Below, one piece after another: positions 1 through 8,865 of a DNA stretch of 26,239 nt. A program made the translations under genes and the position numbers. The DNA is from a virus: positions 1 through 26,239 of the IMG/VR virus record IMGVR_UViG_3300020452_000313; one strand, given 5' to 3'. The notes beneath the pieces were generated by a model that saw nothing but the letters and a program-made list of their open reading frames with translations, was not told the origin of the DNA and searched no databases. The first letter of the stretch is position 1. The number at the start of each line of letters is the position of its first letter.

Positions 1-2
1 TT

Positions 3-31
3 ATTATAGTACATATACTGCGTATATGCAA
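3..31 (-). promoter_or_regulatory. Sigma70-like promoter with a palindrome in its spacer
   Basis: On the minus strand a perfect -10 box TATAAT (8 to 3) lies exactly 17 bp downstream of a weak -35 box TTGCAT (31 to 26). The spacer holds a perfect inverted repeat, CATATAC-TGC-GTATATG on the plus strand (12-28), with 7-bp arms and a 3-bp centre. This looks like an operator, although no regulator is visible here. It would drive minus-strand genes beyond the left edge. It resembles a host-RNA-polymerase promoter rather than the TATAAATA late type seen elsewhere in the window. Function is inferred from pattern only. Confidence 0.5.
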
Positions 32-48
32 GCTATTGTGACACTAAT

Positions 49-375
49 TTAATCGTCCCAATCATCATCCCAATCTAATTCTTCCTCTTCACCAAACATC
101 AGTTCGTAACTATCCGCGTCCTCCTCATCAAAATGATTCATACCCCACTGTAACATCTTATATCCTTGTAAACTACTGAATGATATGGTACTATCTCCCT
201 CATTCATAGCAAAACCTCTCTTCAACCACTCCGTTAGTTCGTGTTCTGGGTATGCATCCATCATCAGTTCAAGTAACTTCTCGAAGTTATCACGCTGTAA
301 GTGCTTATATTCGAGTGGTGGATGATTCAAATGCTTCTGCCACTGCGGATATAATCCATCCTCAATGAACATCAT
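49..375 (-). CDS. Acidic 108-aa protein of unknown function
   Basis: I do not recognise this protein. It is 108 residues and soluble, with no signal peptide or membrane segment. Its last 25 residues are almost all Asp, Glu and Trp and end in DDDWDD, giving a strongly acidic C-terminus. The ATG overlaps the stop of the preceding 222-aa gene (ATGA), so the two are probably translationally coupled. It is the last gene of the adhesion module before a new promoter at the left edge. An acidic tail could mimic DNA or bind a basic partner, but nothing here shows that. Coding status is well supported by the overlap and by the tight packing of neighbours. Confidence 0.8.
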   Translation of the reverse strand: MMFIEDGLYPQWQKHLNHPPLEYKHLQRDNFEKLLELMMDAYPEHELTEWLKRGFAMNEGDSTISFSSLQGYKMLQWGMNHFDEEDADSYELMFGEEEELDWDDDWDD

Positions 376-1040
376 CGCTCAAATACCTCAATGTTACCAT
401 CAATATACTGATGGATATAGTGTACTAATTCATCCTGTAGGTTCATTGGTTCGTTAGTGAATTCAATAATGTATCCTGGTTTCTCAAATTCTAACACATC
501 AAAATCACTTTTCAACCTTCTGGGTGCACCCATGGGTAATTCTACCTTACCATATGTGGCATTTTCCGTACAAATGAATATAGAATTATTATTCATAGGC
601 ATGAAATGCGTAGTTTTATCTACCTTTTGCACATGTCGCTCTAAATTTGGTATTGTCTTAGCATCAGGATTGATACCAACACAGAGAGCACTACCATTAT
701 CGGTCAATGATGTGAACCTCGTGACCCCAGATATGCGAAAACTTACGTTAGTACCAGGTTTGTAACGTAAGTAATGCGGATGTTTTGCTGTCTCGCTCAT
801 CCATATGCCATCAGTAAACAACAGACATCTACTATGCATGTAAAATCTGATCAGAAATTCAGTGGGAATGTCCATCCAATCAGGTATGATCGCATTGATC
901 ATGTCAATGTCAGGTTGTTTTACGTATGTCTTGTGTTCTTCTGGATCGTCACCAAAGAATTTAAAACCTTGGGCACATCCTCTATGATATAAAACTGTAA
1001 AATCTTCAAATGAATCAGTTACAGTGTATGATTTGCTCAT
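372..1040 (-). CDS. Unknown protein, tandem paralogue A (222 aa)
   Basis: The function is unknown. This protein is clearly related to the product of the next gene upstream (1037-1756). Both have an FG[DN]DP motif followed by QPD near the N-terminus (residues 29-43 here), a central HSR/HHR segment leading into an [FL]RISG / LRFSG strand, and a closing [YL]IIEFT...DG.IE pattern that ends in R. The start overlaps the stop of the paralogue by ATGA, and the stop overlaps the start of the acidic protein downstream. The length and mixed alpha/beta character suggest a globular domain. It lies downstream of the fibre and adhesin genes, so it may be a minor virion or host-recognition component, but no motif proves this. 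Confidence 0.8.
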   Translation of the reverse strand: MSKSYTVTDSFEDFTVLYHRGCAQGFKFFGDDPEEHKTYVKQPDIDMINAIIPDWMDIPTEFLIRFYMHSRCLLFTDGIWMSETAKHPHYLRYKPGTNVSFRISGVTRFTSLTDNGSALCVGINPDAKTIPNLERHVQKVDKTTHFMPMNNNSIFICTENATYGKVELPMGAPRRLKSDFDVLEFEKPGYIIEFTNEPMNLQDELVHYIHQYIDGNIEVFER

Positions 1041-1756
1041 CTATCAATAATTTCAATAAGTCCGTCTTCTACTTGTTGTAACCATGTCCTCGTAAATTCA
1101 GCAACATCAGGTTCTTCTCGTGTAAATTCAATTATTAATGTAGGTTTATCTACTGTTATTTGAACTGGATGATCAACTGATACTGGATATGGAAAATGCT
1201 GTATTAATTTCTGTTTATGAAACCAACAATCGTGCATTGGTACTATTATACTATCTTTTCCTGTTGGTGTAAAGGCTCCACTCTCTTCATAAAAATACAC
1301 TCTCCTGTTAGTGGCATGTAGATCTTCATATCCTTGACATGATGCTATGCCATTTTCTTCTTGAGATATCATCCTAGCAAGACCAGAGAATCTTAAATGA
1401 GTGTATGACCCGTTATGATAAATTAATGATCGGTGTGCAGGTCTTAAACTATCACTCTTCCATGTGCTTCCAAACATTACTGATCTATGATGTACTTGTA
1501 AATACTTACCACAATCTCTCACTTCATCTTCGATGGATGCGACTATGCCATTAGGATTATTATCAATATGCTCTTGTACTACATCAGGTTGTGTGTCTAG
1601 AACTATCTCCTTGGCTGGATCAGGATCATTGCCGAATATTTTTTTACCCTTGCGTGCATCAGTTGTGCTGAATACAGTCATACCAAACTGTGTTATGCTT
1701 CTACCAAAAGAATAGTGTGCTATTCTTGAATCTTGTGTCTCTGCAAATTGATACAT
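1037..1756 (-). CDS. Unknown protein, tandem paralogue B (239 aa)
   Basis: This is the second member of a tandem pair with the 222-aa protein at 372-1040. The shared pattern is IFGNDP (residues 40-45) with QPD about 10 residues later, HHR, an LRFSG strand, and LIIEFT near the C-terminus with a final DGLIEIIDR. The N-terminal 35 residues differ most from the paralogue. No catalytic signature, signal peptide or transmembrane segment is visible. It starts 3 bp after the stop of the 165-aa gene, within the adhesion module. The pair most likely arose by duplication and divergence. The product is unknown; a role around tail fibres is inferred from location only. Confidence 0.8.
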   Translation of the reverse strand: MYQFAETQDSRIAHYSFGRSITQFGMTVFSTTDARKGKKIFGNDPDPAKEIVLDTQPDVVQEHIDNNPNGIVASIEDEVRDCGKYLQVHHRSVMFGSTWKSDSLRPAHRSLIYHNGSYTHLRFSGLARMISQEENGIASCQGYEDLHATNRRVYFYEESGAFTPTGKDSIIVPMHDCWFHKQKLIQHFPYPVSVDHPVQITVDKPTLIIEFTREEPDVAEFTRTWLQQVEDGLIEIIDR

Positions 1757-1759
1757 GTA

Positions 1760-2257
1760 TTACCCCTCAGCATCTTCTTCTGCTAGTGCCTGTGTGAGTG
1801 CTTCAAATTGTAAATCAAAATCATCTTCATTATAAACGTTAATGACCTGAGTTGCATTTATGGCACCTGCAACAGGATCAATACTTTGTGGATTTGCCTT
1901 AGCAACTGCTTCGTGGTGCTTCATTAGATCCATCATTGGAACTGACTGCTCTGTATCTATTATGGCATTGAGTGCAGTTAGACTACCAGACATATCAACT
2001 TCTTGTAATCTACTGTTGGCTACCGCACTATAAACCGTATCAGCAATTTGAAATCTTAATGGTGATACTTCTTCTGGTTCCATACTATCAAGATCCATAG
2101 TAATAGGACCATACCAATCATCATTATGTAAGGTTCCATCATTATAATATACCTCAAAAGTTCTCTCCTCTGAGTTATAGTTTGTGCATTTATAGACTGG
2201 TGCGACTTCAGCATCTAGTCTAAACTGCGGATCAATATTTTCTATCGATTCAGTCAT
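1760..2257 (-). CDS. Unknown acidic protein downstream of the adhesin (165 aa)
   Basis: I do not recognise this protein. It is 165 residues, acidic, with no membrane segment. The first half is rich in aromatic and Asp residues and looks like beta strands. The second half (about residues 75-160) looks helical and ends in an acidic EEDAEG tail. Its ATG shares a base with the stop of the glycine-rich adhesin gene (TAATG), so the two are coupled. In T4-like phages a small gene after an adhesin often encodes an assembly chaperone or attachment factor. That is a positional guess only. Confidence 0.75.
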   Translation of the reverse strand: MTESIENIDPQFRLDAEVAPVYKCTNYNSEERTFEVYYNDGTLHNDDWYGPITMDLDSMEPEEVSPLRFQIADTVYSAVANSRLQEVDMSGSLTALNAIIDTEQSVPMMDLMKHHEAVAKANPQSIDPVAGAINATQVINVYNEDDFDLQFEALTQALAEEDAEG

Positions 2258-3255
2258 TAATTTACCTCTGGTCCGTTAATTGTTCCTGCTGTTTCTTTAG
2301 TTATATAGTTGACTCCGTCGATAGCAGCACCAGCACTTCCTGGCGAACCAGTTGTTTGACCTGCAGATTGACCATTTTCACCCAATCCACCACCATTTCT
2401 ACCACCTTGAGCACCACATGAAGTTGTTCCTCCACCACCATTTCCACCAGCATTTGATTGTCCGTTTTGACCACCAATACCACCTTGACCACCAGAGGAG
2501 TTTGGATATCCTGCTCCACCGCCACCTCCTCCACCTGTCTCTTGGGAGAATTGTTGGTAAGTTATAGGACACTGAATACCTTTCATACATGGTTGTTGTC
2601 CATCGTTTACGTAAACGCATTGAGCTCCGCGGCCACCGCCACCTCCTCCTCCACCGCCACCAATCTGACCACTGTTGACTAGTGTAGTTTCTGTTCTAAC
2701 ATATAGTGCAGTTTGTCCATTAGCACCATTACCACCAGCATTATTATTATTACTTCCATTACCACCATTACCACCTCTACCTAAGATGCGTTTGCCAGAG
2801 TTGACATACAATACAACTCTAGATCCTGCAGGTAGAGAATCTATTCTTAAATATCTTTGAGTCGAGTTTACATAAATTGCACCATATGCAATGTTGTTAC
2901 TCCATGAACTAGCACCATCTAATATAGTTGATAATTTAAAAGTAGTGTTGTTGAGGTTCCAGTTTCCTGAGGTTGTGTTATTACCAAAAGATTGTCTTTC
3001 TTGAATTGCATAGTTAACATTGGCAGAGTTAGAACCATTGTTAGCAGCACTCAAAGTGAGTCTAAAACGATATATGTCATATTGTGCAGCATTTCTCCAT
3101 GTACCACCTGATTTTACATATATGTTTTCAGATGAACGCCATGTTCCAGAGTCCTTGACCCATACACGATCAGCATGTTGCCAAGCATTACCACTTTTAA
3201 ATAGTAAATCTCCTCCTAAGCGAGCAGCTGTTTCATCATTGTAAGGAAGTCCCAT
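2257..3255 (-). CDS. Glycine-rich putative receptor-binding adhesin
   Basis: Three parts are visible. Residues 17-58 hold three exact 14-residue repeats with a shared K-x2-x-x-W pattern (FKSGNAW, VKDSGTW, VKSGGTW), a surface module seen in phage fibres. Residues 60-155 are a beta-rich domain. Residues 159-310 are very glycine-rich, including ten consecutive Gly (199-208) and seven at 241-247. Between the glycine blocks lies a non-glycine segment with Cys213, Cys223 and Cys229; Cys280 is further on. The layout recalls T2/S16-type gp38 adhesins, whose glycine-rich motifs form a polyglycine-II bundle exposing variable loops, but no gp38 homology is claimed. It follows the 1525-aa fibre gene directly. 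I infer a tip adhesin that decides host range. Confidence 0.8.
   Translation of the reverse strand: MGLPYNDETAARLGGDLLFKSGNAWQHADRVWVKDSGTWRSSENIYVKSGGTWRNAAQYDIYRFRLTLSAANNGSNSANVNYAIQERQSFGNNTTSGNWNLNNTTFKLSTILDGASSWSNNIAYGAIYVNSTQRYLRIDSLPAGSRVVLYVNSGKRILGRGGNGGNGSNNNNAGGNGANGQTALYVRTETTLVNSGQIGGGGGGGGGGRGAQCVYVNDGQQPCMKGIQCPITYQQFSQETGGGGGGGAGYPNSSGGQGGIGGQNGQSNAGGNGGGGTTSCGAQGGRNGGGLGENGQSAGQTTGSPGSAGAAIDGVNYITKETAGTINGPEVN
3082..3207 (-). repeat. Three tandem 14-residue (42-bp) repeats in the adhesin
   Basis: Residues 17-30, 31-44 and 45-58 of the glycine-rich adhesin align without gaps. Each has a hydrophobic-x-hydrophobic start, then K, a short S/G/D turn, W at position 9 and a polar end. 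Repeats 2 and 3 both contain GTWR. The DNA copies have diverged, so this is a protein-level repeat. Confidence 0.75.
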
Positions 3256-3257
3256 AA

Positions 3258-6200
3258 TTAATACCTAAACCAAATGTCTCCGTTTGAACCTTGCGTCGTG
3301 GGTGCACTTGTACTTATCCATCTTCTACCATATGCATTTGATGCTGAACCAACAGTAAATGTAACTCCACCCGTAGTTGAGTTAACAGACCCGTCATAGA
3401 ATCCTGAAGGATTAGCAAATGATGTAACACCAGTATTATTTACAGTGATGGTGTTTGCACCATTTGTAATACTAATACCTGTTGAACTGCCTATGGTTGC
3501 TTTTGCAAATCCACTAGCAGAACCGATAAGTAGTTGACCATTACTCAGTGTTGAAGTATCTATGCCAGTTCCACCCTTGGTTCTACTGATAGTGGTTGCA
3601 TTCCATGTACCAGTTGTGACGGTACCAATAGTAGATAGAGACGATGCTGAAGTTAAGTTTCCAAGTGTGTCTATTGCAGATTCTATAGTAGCTTCAGTAG
3701 TAGCATCTAAAGCATCAATGTTTTGTAGTGTTGCAACACCAGTAGTATCTTGAATTACCTGAGAGGAACCAACAGTAAGTGCATTACCAATAGTTAAACC
3801 ACCCGATAAACTTAAGTTGTTGTTTATAGTTGTAGTACCAGTAGAAGCACCAATTGATACTGCAGTTGCTGCTCCACCTATGTTTAGTGTAGTTGCTGTA
3901 GTATTGATTAAGTTGAATGTACTATCATCAGTATTGATAGTACCACCATTTGCATTGATTGTACTAACGACGGTGAGTGCGTTACCAACATTGACATTAC
4001 CGCCAGTTTGAAGTGTACCAGTTCCTATTGTGAATGTGCCAGGATTATTAATTTTTATTCCAAGTCCGTTGTTAAATTCTAAATCACCTGTACTATCATT
4101 AGTACCACTACCACCTGTAATTGATAAATTACCAGTGTCACTTAATCCAAACTTAACCCAATTGTTGTTAAGGTATGTGTGTCCTAGATATTGTCCTCTT
4201 GTTGGGTTCTCTTGTAATTTCCAATCACCAGTGTCACCAACTGTAGTTCCAGTTGGAGCTGTAGCTAATACGTCAATGTTCTTAGATGCTTCACCAGTAA
4301 TACCAATAGTTATATCAGCAGCAGTTAATTTACCCTCAACAGCAGCTTCATTACGTACTCTTAACTTACCCTTGAAGTCAGACTCAAGTGTCTGGGATTC
4401 AACAGTGATCTTATCCCTAACAATGATCTCATCAAATGTAGGACGTAAGTTTGTAGTTTCACCAACGATTGATAATGTAGGAGTATCAAGGTTTGCTTCC
4501 TCACCAGTAACAGAACTAATCTTAGTATTACCAATGAATAAGTCACCATTACTATTAAGTCCAGAGTAGAATGCAATACCACCTTCCTCTTTCTGTGACT
4601 GTGATATGAGTATTTCTTGCTCAGTTAGAACTCTATTCTGTACTGAAGGCAGACCAGTTGAGTAGTTACCAGGACCATAACCAACATATTCAAATGTATG
4701 GTTACCAGATCTCAGGATACTTGGTCGTCTTAGTTCAGTATCAGTTGGTGATGTTGCAACTGGGAACATTCTTAATGCTTTATCTATTTCATCTGCTTCA
4801 CCGTCTCTTGCTTCAAGAGTAATATAGTTTGCTAACTGAGGACTATTTGGATTACCTGCGTTAACATAATTGTTTCTAGTTTCTTGAATAAATGAAGTAA
4901 TCGATTCCTTGGTAATAGATCTTGACTTATCCTCAGCTGTACCATCTGTACTTGTAACTAAACCAATCGTAGTATTACTTGCAACAGATGTTGTTGCGTC
5001 TGGATCTTCAGTTGGGTTATCTTTATCTAAAGTAGGGTATAGATCATTGATATTCTGAGAGAATGAGAATGAATTAACACTAGCGTTAGTAGGTGAGATA
5101 CTACCTTTTAATAAGGTACAATAGTAGACACCATTTTGTGTTGACTTCTGAAGTGGTTTCTCGATTTCAATGTCATAGATGTAATATACTTCCCCGTATG
5201 ACTGACCCGTAGGTACGTTTCTTGGTTGTACAATATAACCATTGATAGGATCTCTTGATAGAGATACAGAACTATCAACAACATAACGTATACGATATGT
5301 TCTATCACGAGAGGATCTATTATCTGGTGTACGACGCATGTAACCTGCACCAGTAAATAGAGAACTTCCATAGAAACCAGAACCTTGTACTCCTTCATTT
5401 CCTATATGATAATGAATACCTTTATATCCTGTAACGCCACTGGTTGTACTGTCTCCAGATGTAGCAGCAGTGACTCTAATATACCAGTTATTAAGTTCAG
5501 TATCCCATTGTAGTGGGTGACCAGGATCACCAGGTGTATATTGATTTTCAGTTATACCAGTGTATATACTGTCTGCTGGCGATGTAGTGCCATCAGGAGA
5601 TATCAATGCTGAACATATGACTGGGACTGAGTTGCCAGGAGTTGAAAGAGAATCTATTAATGAAACATATAATTTATCTTGTTTTCTAGCACCGATGTTG
5701 AAACCTTGTAGTTTATATGGAGGTTTTGTTGCTAGTGATCCATATCCATAGAGATATAATCTTGTATTAACAGCACCAATATACGCCCATGTAACTGTAC
5801 CGTCAGTAGCGGTTCCAGTTGTGTGACTAGGAGCAGTTGTAGATCCACCACTTGTTCCACCTGCAGCAGTATAATATGCATTACCGTTAGCAACAATAGA
5901 TGCTCCTGCAGCATAAGCTGTGCTGTTTGCGTGGGATCCATTATTTTGGGTTGCATTTGCCTTGATCTTCTGTACATCAAATGCTACATATCCAACTGGT
6001 ATCTCATTGATAGTACCCTTATATACAGTAATTCCTGATCCAGTTGTACCACGATATCCTCTATTCAGAGTCAATACACCTGTGCTAGAATCTACAGTAG
6101 TTACTTTATATGACTCCTGTGCATCATCTTGTATGAATTTAATATAATCATTAGCTACAATACCATGCTGATTGTTAGATACAGATGGAGTCACGGTCAC

Positions 6201-7835
6201 ATTATTTAAAGTAGCACTAAATGTATATCCACTAACAACTGCATATGTCCTACCTAATTTTTGAGGAGGAATGATATGTGTAATCTGACCTGCTTTATCC
6301 TGTGTAAATGGTGCATTCTTAAATCCTTTTGCTCTTAATGCACAAGATCCGAAGTTAGAGTTAGAGTTGGTAATTGATTGGTCGCCACCACTAAGGGCAA
6401 CGAAATGATCAGCAAAACCAACAGCGAATACAGATACTGCCTGAATAACTGAGTCGTTAGAGCATTTAACATGGAAGTTTCTGTAGTCTGCTTTGTATAT
6501 ACTATCTCCATCTGTGTGTGATCCTGCTCCATATGCTGATCCGTTCCATTTAAGAAATGCATTGTCATCTTTTTGTAGTGATACTCCAGTAAACTGTGCA
6601 ACAACCATGGATTTGAATCCAGTTGCTTTACTACCATCAGCATGCATACCACATGTACCCCATGTTGAACGTAGGGATATGTTAAAGATGTATGGTGATG
6701 AACTATCAACGTTATCAACTTCTACTTGTACTTGAGATCCACTAGAGGTTGGGTTACCCGCAGGTGCACCTGTGCCAGGATCTTTGATAATATATCTAAA
6801 TTGAGTTGGACTTACAATCTCACTAACGAAATATGATCCATTAAATCGTGAAGCAGCAGTTCCTGTGACTCCAGAAATTAGAACGGGAGTACCAACAGAT
6901 AAATTATGATTAGCAGATGTAGTTACTTCAGCAGTTGTAGTGAATACGTTAGCACTAACAAAGTCAGTTACTACAGTTGTAATATCAACAGGACCTGCAG
7001 TTTGAGGACCTACAATTCTATTCTCTTCAACTCTTGCCTGTAGTTCGTCAGCACTTTGAGTTCCAGTAGAATCAGGAATATCTGTAAATGCTTTAGCAAC
7101 TTTCTCATAATATAGATCTAAATCTTTTGTGGTAGTTAAGGCATTACCATCAGTTCCATTGAACGTTGATAATGGATTGACTCCATCAGCATATTCAAAA
7201 CATGTTAGTTTGTGGTGAGAATATGTTGGGGGTGATGATGCAGTTGGTTGTGCAGGATCAGTATATACACCTGAAGAAGGACCATCAAAGAAACTAAACT
7301 GCCAGAAATAGCATCCACCAGTTATTCTAAAGATAGCAGATCTTGCAATGGCACCTGCAGTTGGATCAGGAATATAGAGAGGACGTAGTTTTGTCTTACG
7401 TAAGTCCATACCTACGATAGATGTACCTCTAGGAACTATGACTCCACCTTCTACTGAGTTAAATCTATAAAGAATATTATTTGGATTAGGATTACCAGCA
7501 GCATCTTGAAGATCAAAATTGGTTGCATTATTTAATTCTGATATATCTGCAGGAAGAAATGCTTGCCCAGATGTATTTGTACCTGGTCGGTTGTCAATAA
7601 TATAATCGCCAGGATATAAGACTATAGTAAATGATTCAAATACGTCATTATATTGTCCTGTTCTGTAAGAAAATCTGGCAGACTCTAACAATGCCCTTTG
7701 AATTGTTTTAAAAGGACGGTTAGGAGAGTTACCTCTATTGTCAAATGCGTCTGATGCATCAAAATCATCAGAGTTGACATATAGGCAACGTCCAGTTTTT
7801 GATGTGAAGACGTTCTTAAGTCTTGTTAGTGCCAT
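3258..7835 (-). CDS. Large beta-structured tail fibre/virion protein (1525 aa)
   Basis: This is a very long structural protein. The N-terminus (about residues 20-90) carries the pattern PFKTIQRAL...YPGDY, typical of pectate-lyase-like right-handed beta-helix domains in large T4-like cyanophage structural proteins. Around 305-355 is an HNLSVGTPVLISG beta module. Around 635-685 is an AYAAGASIVANGNAYY...GTVTWAY module of the type found in phage fibres. The C-terminal third has low-complexity Thr/Gly/Asn repeats, then the KGGTGIDTST...LLIGSASGF module common in tail fibres. It ends in a GDIWFRY tip. No enzyme motif is evident. It lies between a 335-aa structural gene and the adhesin. I infer a side or long tail fibre subunit. 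The assignment to a fibre type is uncertain. Confidence 0.85.
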   Translation of the reverse strand: MALTRLKNVFTSKTGRCLYVNSDDFDASDAFDNRGNSPNRPFKTIQRALLESARFSYRTGQYNDVFESFTIVLYPGDYIIDNRPGTNTSGQAFLPADISELNNATNFDLQDAAGNPNPNNILYRFNSVEGGVIVPRGTSIVGMDLRKTKLRPLYIPDPTAGAIARSAIFRITGGCYFWQFSFFDGPSSGVYTDPAQPTASSPPTYSHHKLTCFEYADGVNPLSTFNGTDGNALTTTKDLDLYYEKVAKAFTDIPDSTGTQSADELQARVEENRIVGPQTAGPVDITTVVTDFVSANVFTTTAEVTTSANHNLSVGTPVLISGVTGTAASRFNGSYFVSEIVSPTQFRYIIKDPGTGAPAGNPTSSGSQVQVEVDNVDSSSPYIFNISLRSTWGTCGMHADGSKATGFKSMVVAQFTGVSLQKDDNAFLKWNGSAYGAGSHTDGDSIYKADYRNFHVKCSNDSVIQAVSVFAVGFADHFVALSGGDQSITNSNSNFGSCALRAKGFKNAPFTQDKAGQITHIIPPQKLGRTYAVVSGYTFSATLNNVTVTPSVSNNQHGIVANDYIKFIQDDAQESYKVTTVDSSTGVLTLNRGYRGTTGSGITVYKGTINEIPVGYVAFDVQKIKANATQNNGSHANSTAYAAGASIVANGNAYYTAAGGTSGGSTTAPSHTTGTATDGTVTWAYIGAVNTRLYLYGYGSLATKPPYKLQGFNIGARKQDKLYVSLIDSLSTPGNSVPVICSALISPDGTTSPADSIYTGITENQYTPGDPGHPLQWDTELNNWYIRVTAATSGDSTTSGVTGYKGIHYHIGNEGVQGSGFYGSSLFTGAGYMRRTPDNRSSRDRTYRIRYVVDSSVSLSRDPINGYIVQPRNVPTGQSYGEVYYIYDIEIEKPLQKSTQNGVYYCTLLKGSISPTNASVNSFSFSQNINDLYPTLDKDNPTEDPDATTSVASNTTIGLVTSTDGTAEDKSRSITKESITSFIQETRNNYVNAGNPNSPQLANYITLEARDGEADEIDKALRMFPVATSPTDTELRRPSILRSGNHTFEYVGYGPGNYSTGLPSVQNRVLTEQEILISQSQKEEGGIAFYSGLNSNGDLFIGNTKISSVTGEEANLDTPTLSIVGETTNLRPTFDEIIVRDKITVESQTLESDFKGKLRVRNEAAVEGKLTAADITIGITGEASKNIDVLATAPTGTTVGDTGDWKLQENPTRGQYLGHTYLNNNWVKFGLSDTGNLSITGGSGTNDSTGDLEFNNGLGIKINNPGTFTIGTGTLQTGGNVNVGNALTVVSTINANGGTINTDDSTFNLINTTATTLNIGGAATAVSIGASTGTTTINNNLSLSGGLTIGNALTVGSSQVIQDTTGVATLQNIDALDATTEATIESAIDTLGNLTSASSLSTIGTVTTGTWNATTISRTKGGTGIDTSTLSNGQLLIGSASGFAKATIGSSTGISITNGANTITVNNTGVTSFANPSGFYDGSVNSTTGGVTFTVGSASNAYGRRWISTSAPTTQGSNGDIWFRY

Positions 7836-7851
7836 TTTCTATAATCTGGGG

Positions 7852-8859
7852 TTATGATGCAACCTCAGCAGTCTCTTCAAATCCCATTAGAGTTGCAGAA
7901 ACAGCAGAGGTAGAAGTAATATAGAGACTTTGGTATGTACCAAGTACAAGACCGTTCAATTCATAAGTGGTATTATCAGCGATAGCCTGATCTTTTAATA
8001 TAAATTGCTCCGCAACAGTATCAGATACAGATGCAATTAATAGTTCTTTACCAGTACTATCAATAAACTCAGTGGTTGGAGTAGTGTTACCAGCAGCAGC
8101 ATAGCGTGTTACAGTTGTAGCAACTGGTCTAAACTCATTACCAAAACTCCTTGAAGGTGTATTATTAGCTTCTTCTCTGACTTCCGAAGCAATGTTATAT
8201 ATTTGAGAATAGTCTAAATTATTCTTAAACTCATAGTTTTGGAAGTAAATTACTCCTCTTCTAGAATCATAGTGTCTAATACGTCCTGAGTTACCAGCAG
8301 TTCCACCTGTACCTGCATATGAAGGACCTGCAGAACAAGTTCCACCACCACTAGATGTAAAGTTAGTATCACCAGATACTTCAAATCCCTTAGGATGACT
8401 CATATTTCTAAGCCATAGTCTAGTATTAGCAGCATCCCATCTCTCAATAGTAGCAGTACACGAAGTATATCCTGGTATACCACTGTTTGTCCAAGATAAT
8501 ATCTCACTCGCAGCAAATGTGGACGTACCACCTAAGTTAGCAACATCTAATTGAACAGATGTAGTATATCCGTTTTTTGTAAAGGTATAATCAGAAAATG
8601 CATTACCTGCAGGTGTTTGTCCTGAAGCAGCAGTTAATTGAATTGCTTCTGTCTGATCAACAATAGCAACATCTACAGTAGCACCACTACCAGTTGCATT
8701 ATTAATTAATAATTTACCACTCATCATGGTTGCACCAGGACAAGTATAAAAATTAAACCCGTTGGGTGTAACGGTTGCTCCTACAGCAGTTGTAAGGTTT
8801 ACGTATGGAGTCACTGTGGGGGTGAAACATGCCAGAACTCCGTTTTGCTTGACAGCCAT
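7852..8859 (-). CDS. Virion structural protein, fibre-associated (335 aa)
   Basis: The protein is rich in Thr, Ala, Ser and Gly and predicted largely beta, with no signal peptide and no transmembrane helix. The centre (about residues 145-215) includes a WLRNMSHPKGF segment, a GGGTCSAG loop and RGVIYFQNYEF. I do not recognise a named family. It lies 16 bp upstream of the 1525-aa fibre gene and 6 bp downstream of the 510-aa fibre-like gene, all on one transcript. A fibre or neck/baseplate appendage role is inferred from that setting and the composition. Confidence 0.75.
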   Translation of the reverse strand: MAVKQNGVLACFTPTVTPYVNLTTAVGATVTPNGFNFYTCPGATMMSGKLLINNATGSGATVDVAIVDQTEAIQLTAASGQTPAGNAFSDYTFTKNGYTTSVQLDVANLGGTSTFAASEILSWTNSGIPGYTSCTATIERWDAANTRLWLRNMSHPKGFEVSGDTNFTSSGGGTCSAGPSYAGTGGTAGNSGRIRHYDSRRGVIYFQNYEFKNNLDYSQIYNIASEVREEANNTPSRSFGNEFRPVATTVTRYAAAGNTTPTTEFIDSTGKELLIASVSDTVAEQFILKDQAIADNTTYELNGLVLGTYQSLYITSTSAVSATLMGFEETAEVAS

Positions 8860-8865
8860 GATTGT

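Noticed and set aside
4030-4569. 179-aa plus-strand open frame
   Set aside because: It is antisense to the well-supported 1525-aa fibre gene and has low-complexity Val/Pro/Leu content typical of a shadow frame; the same applies to the other long antisense frames such as 14586-15128 and 20592-20987.
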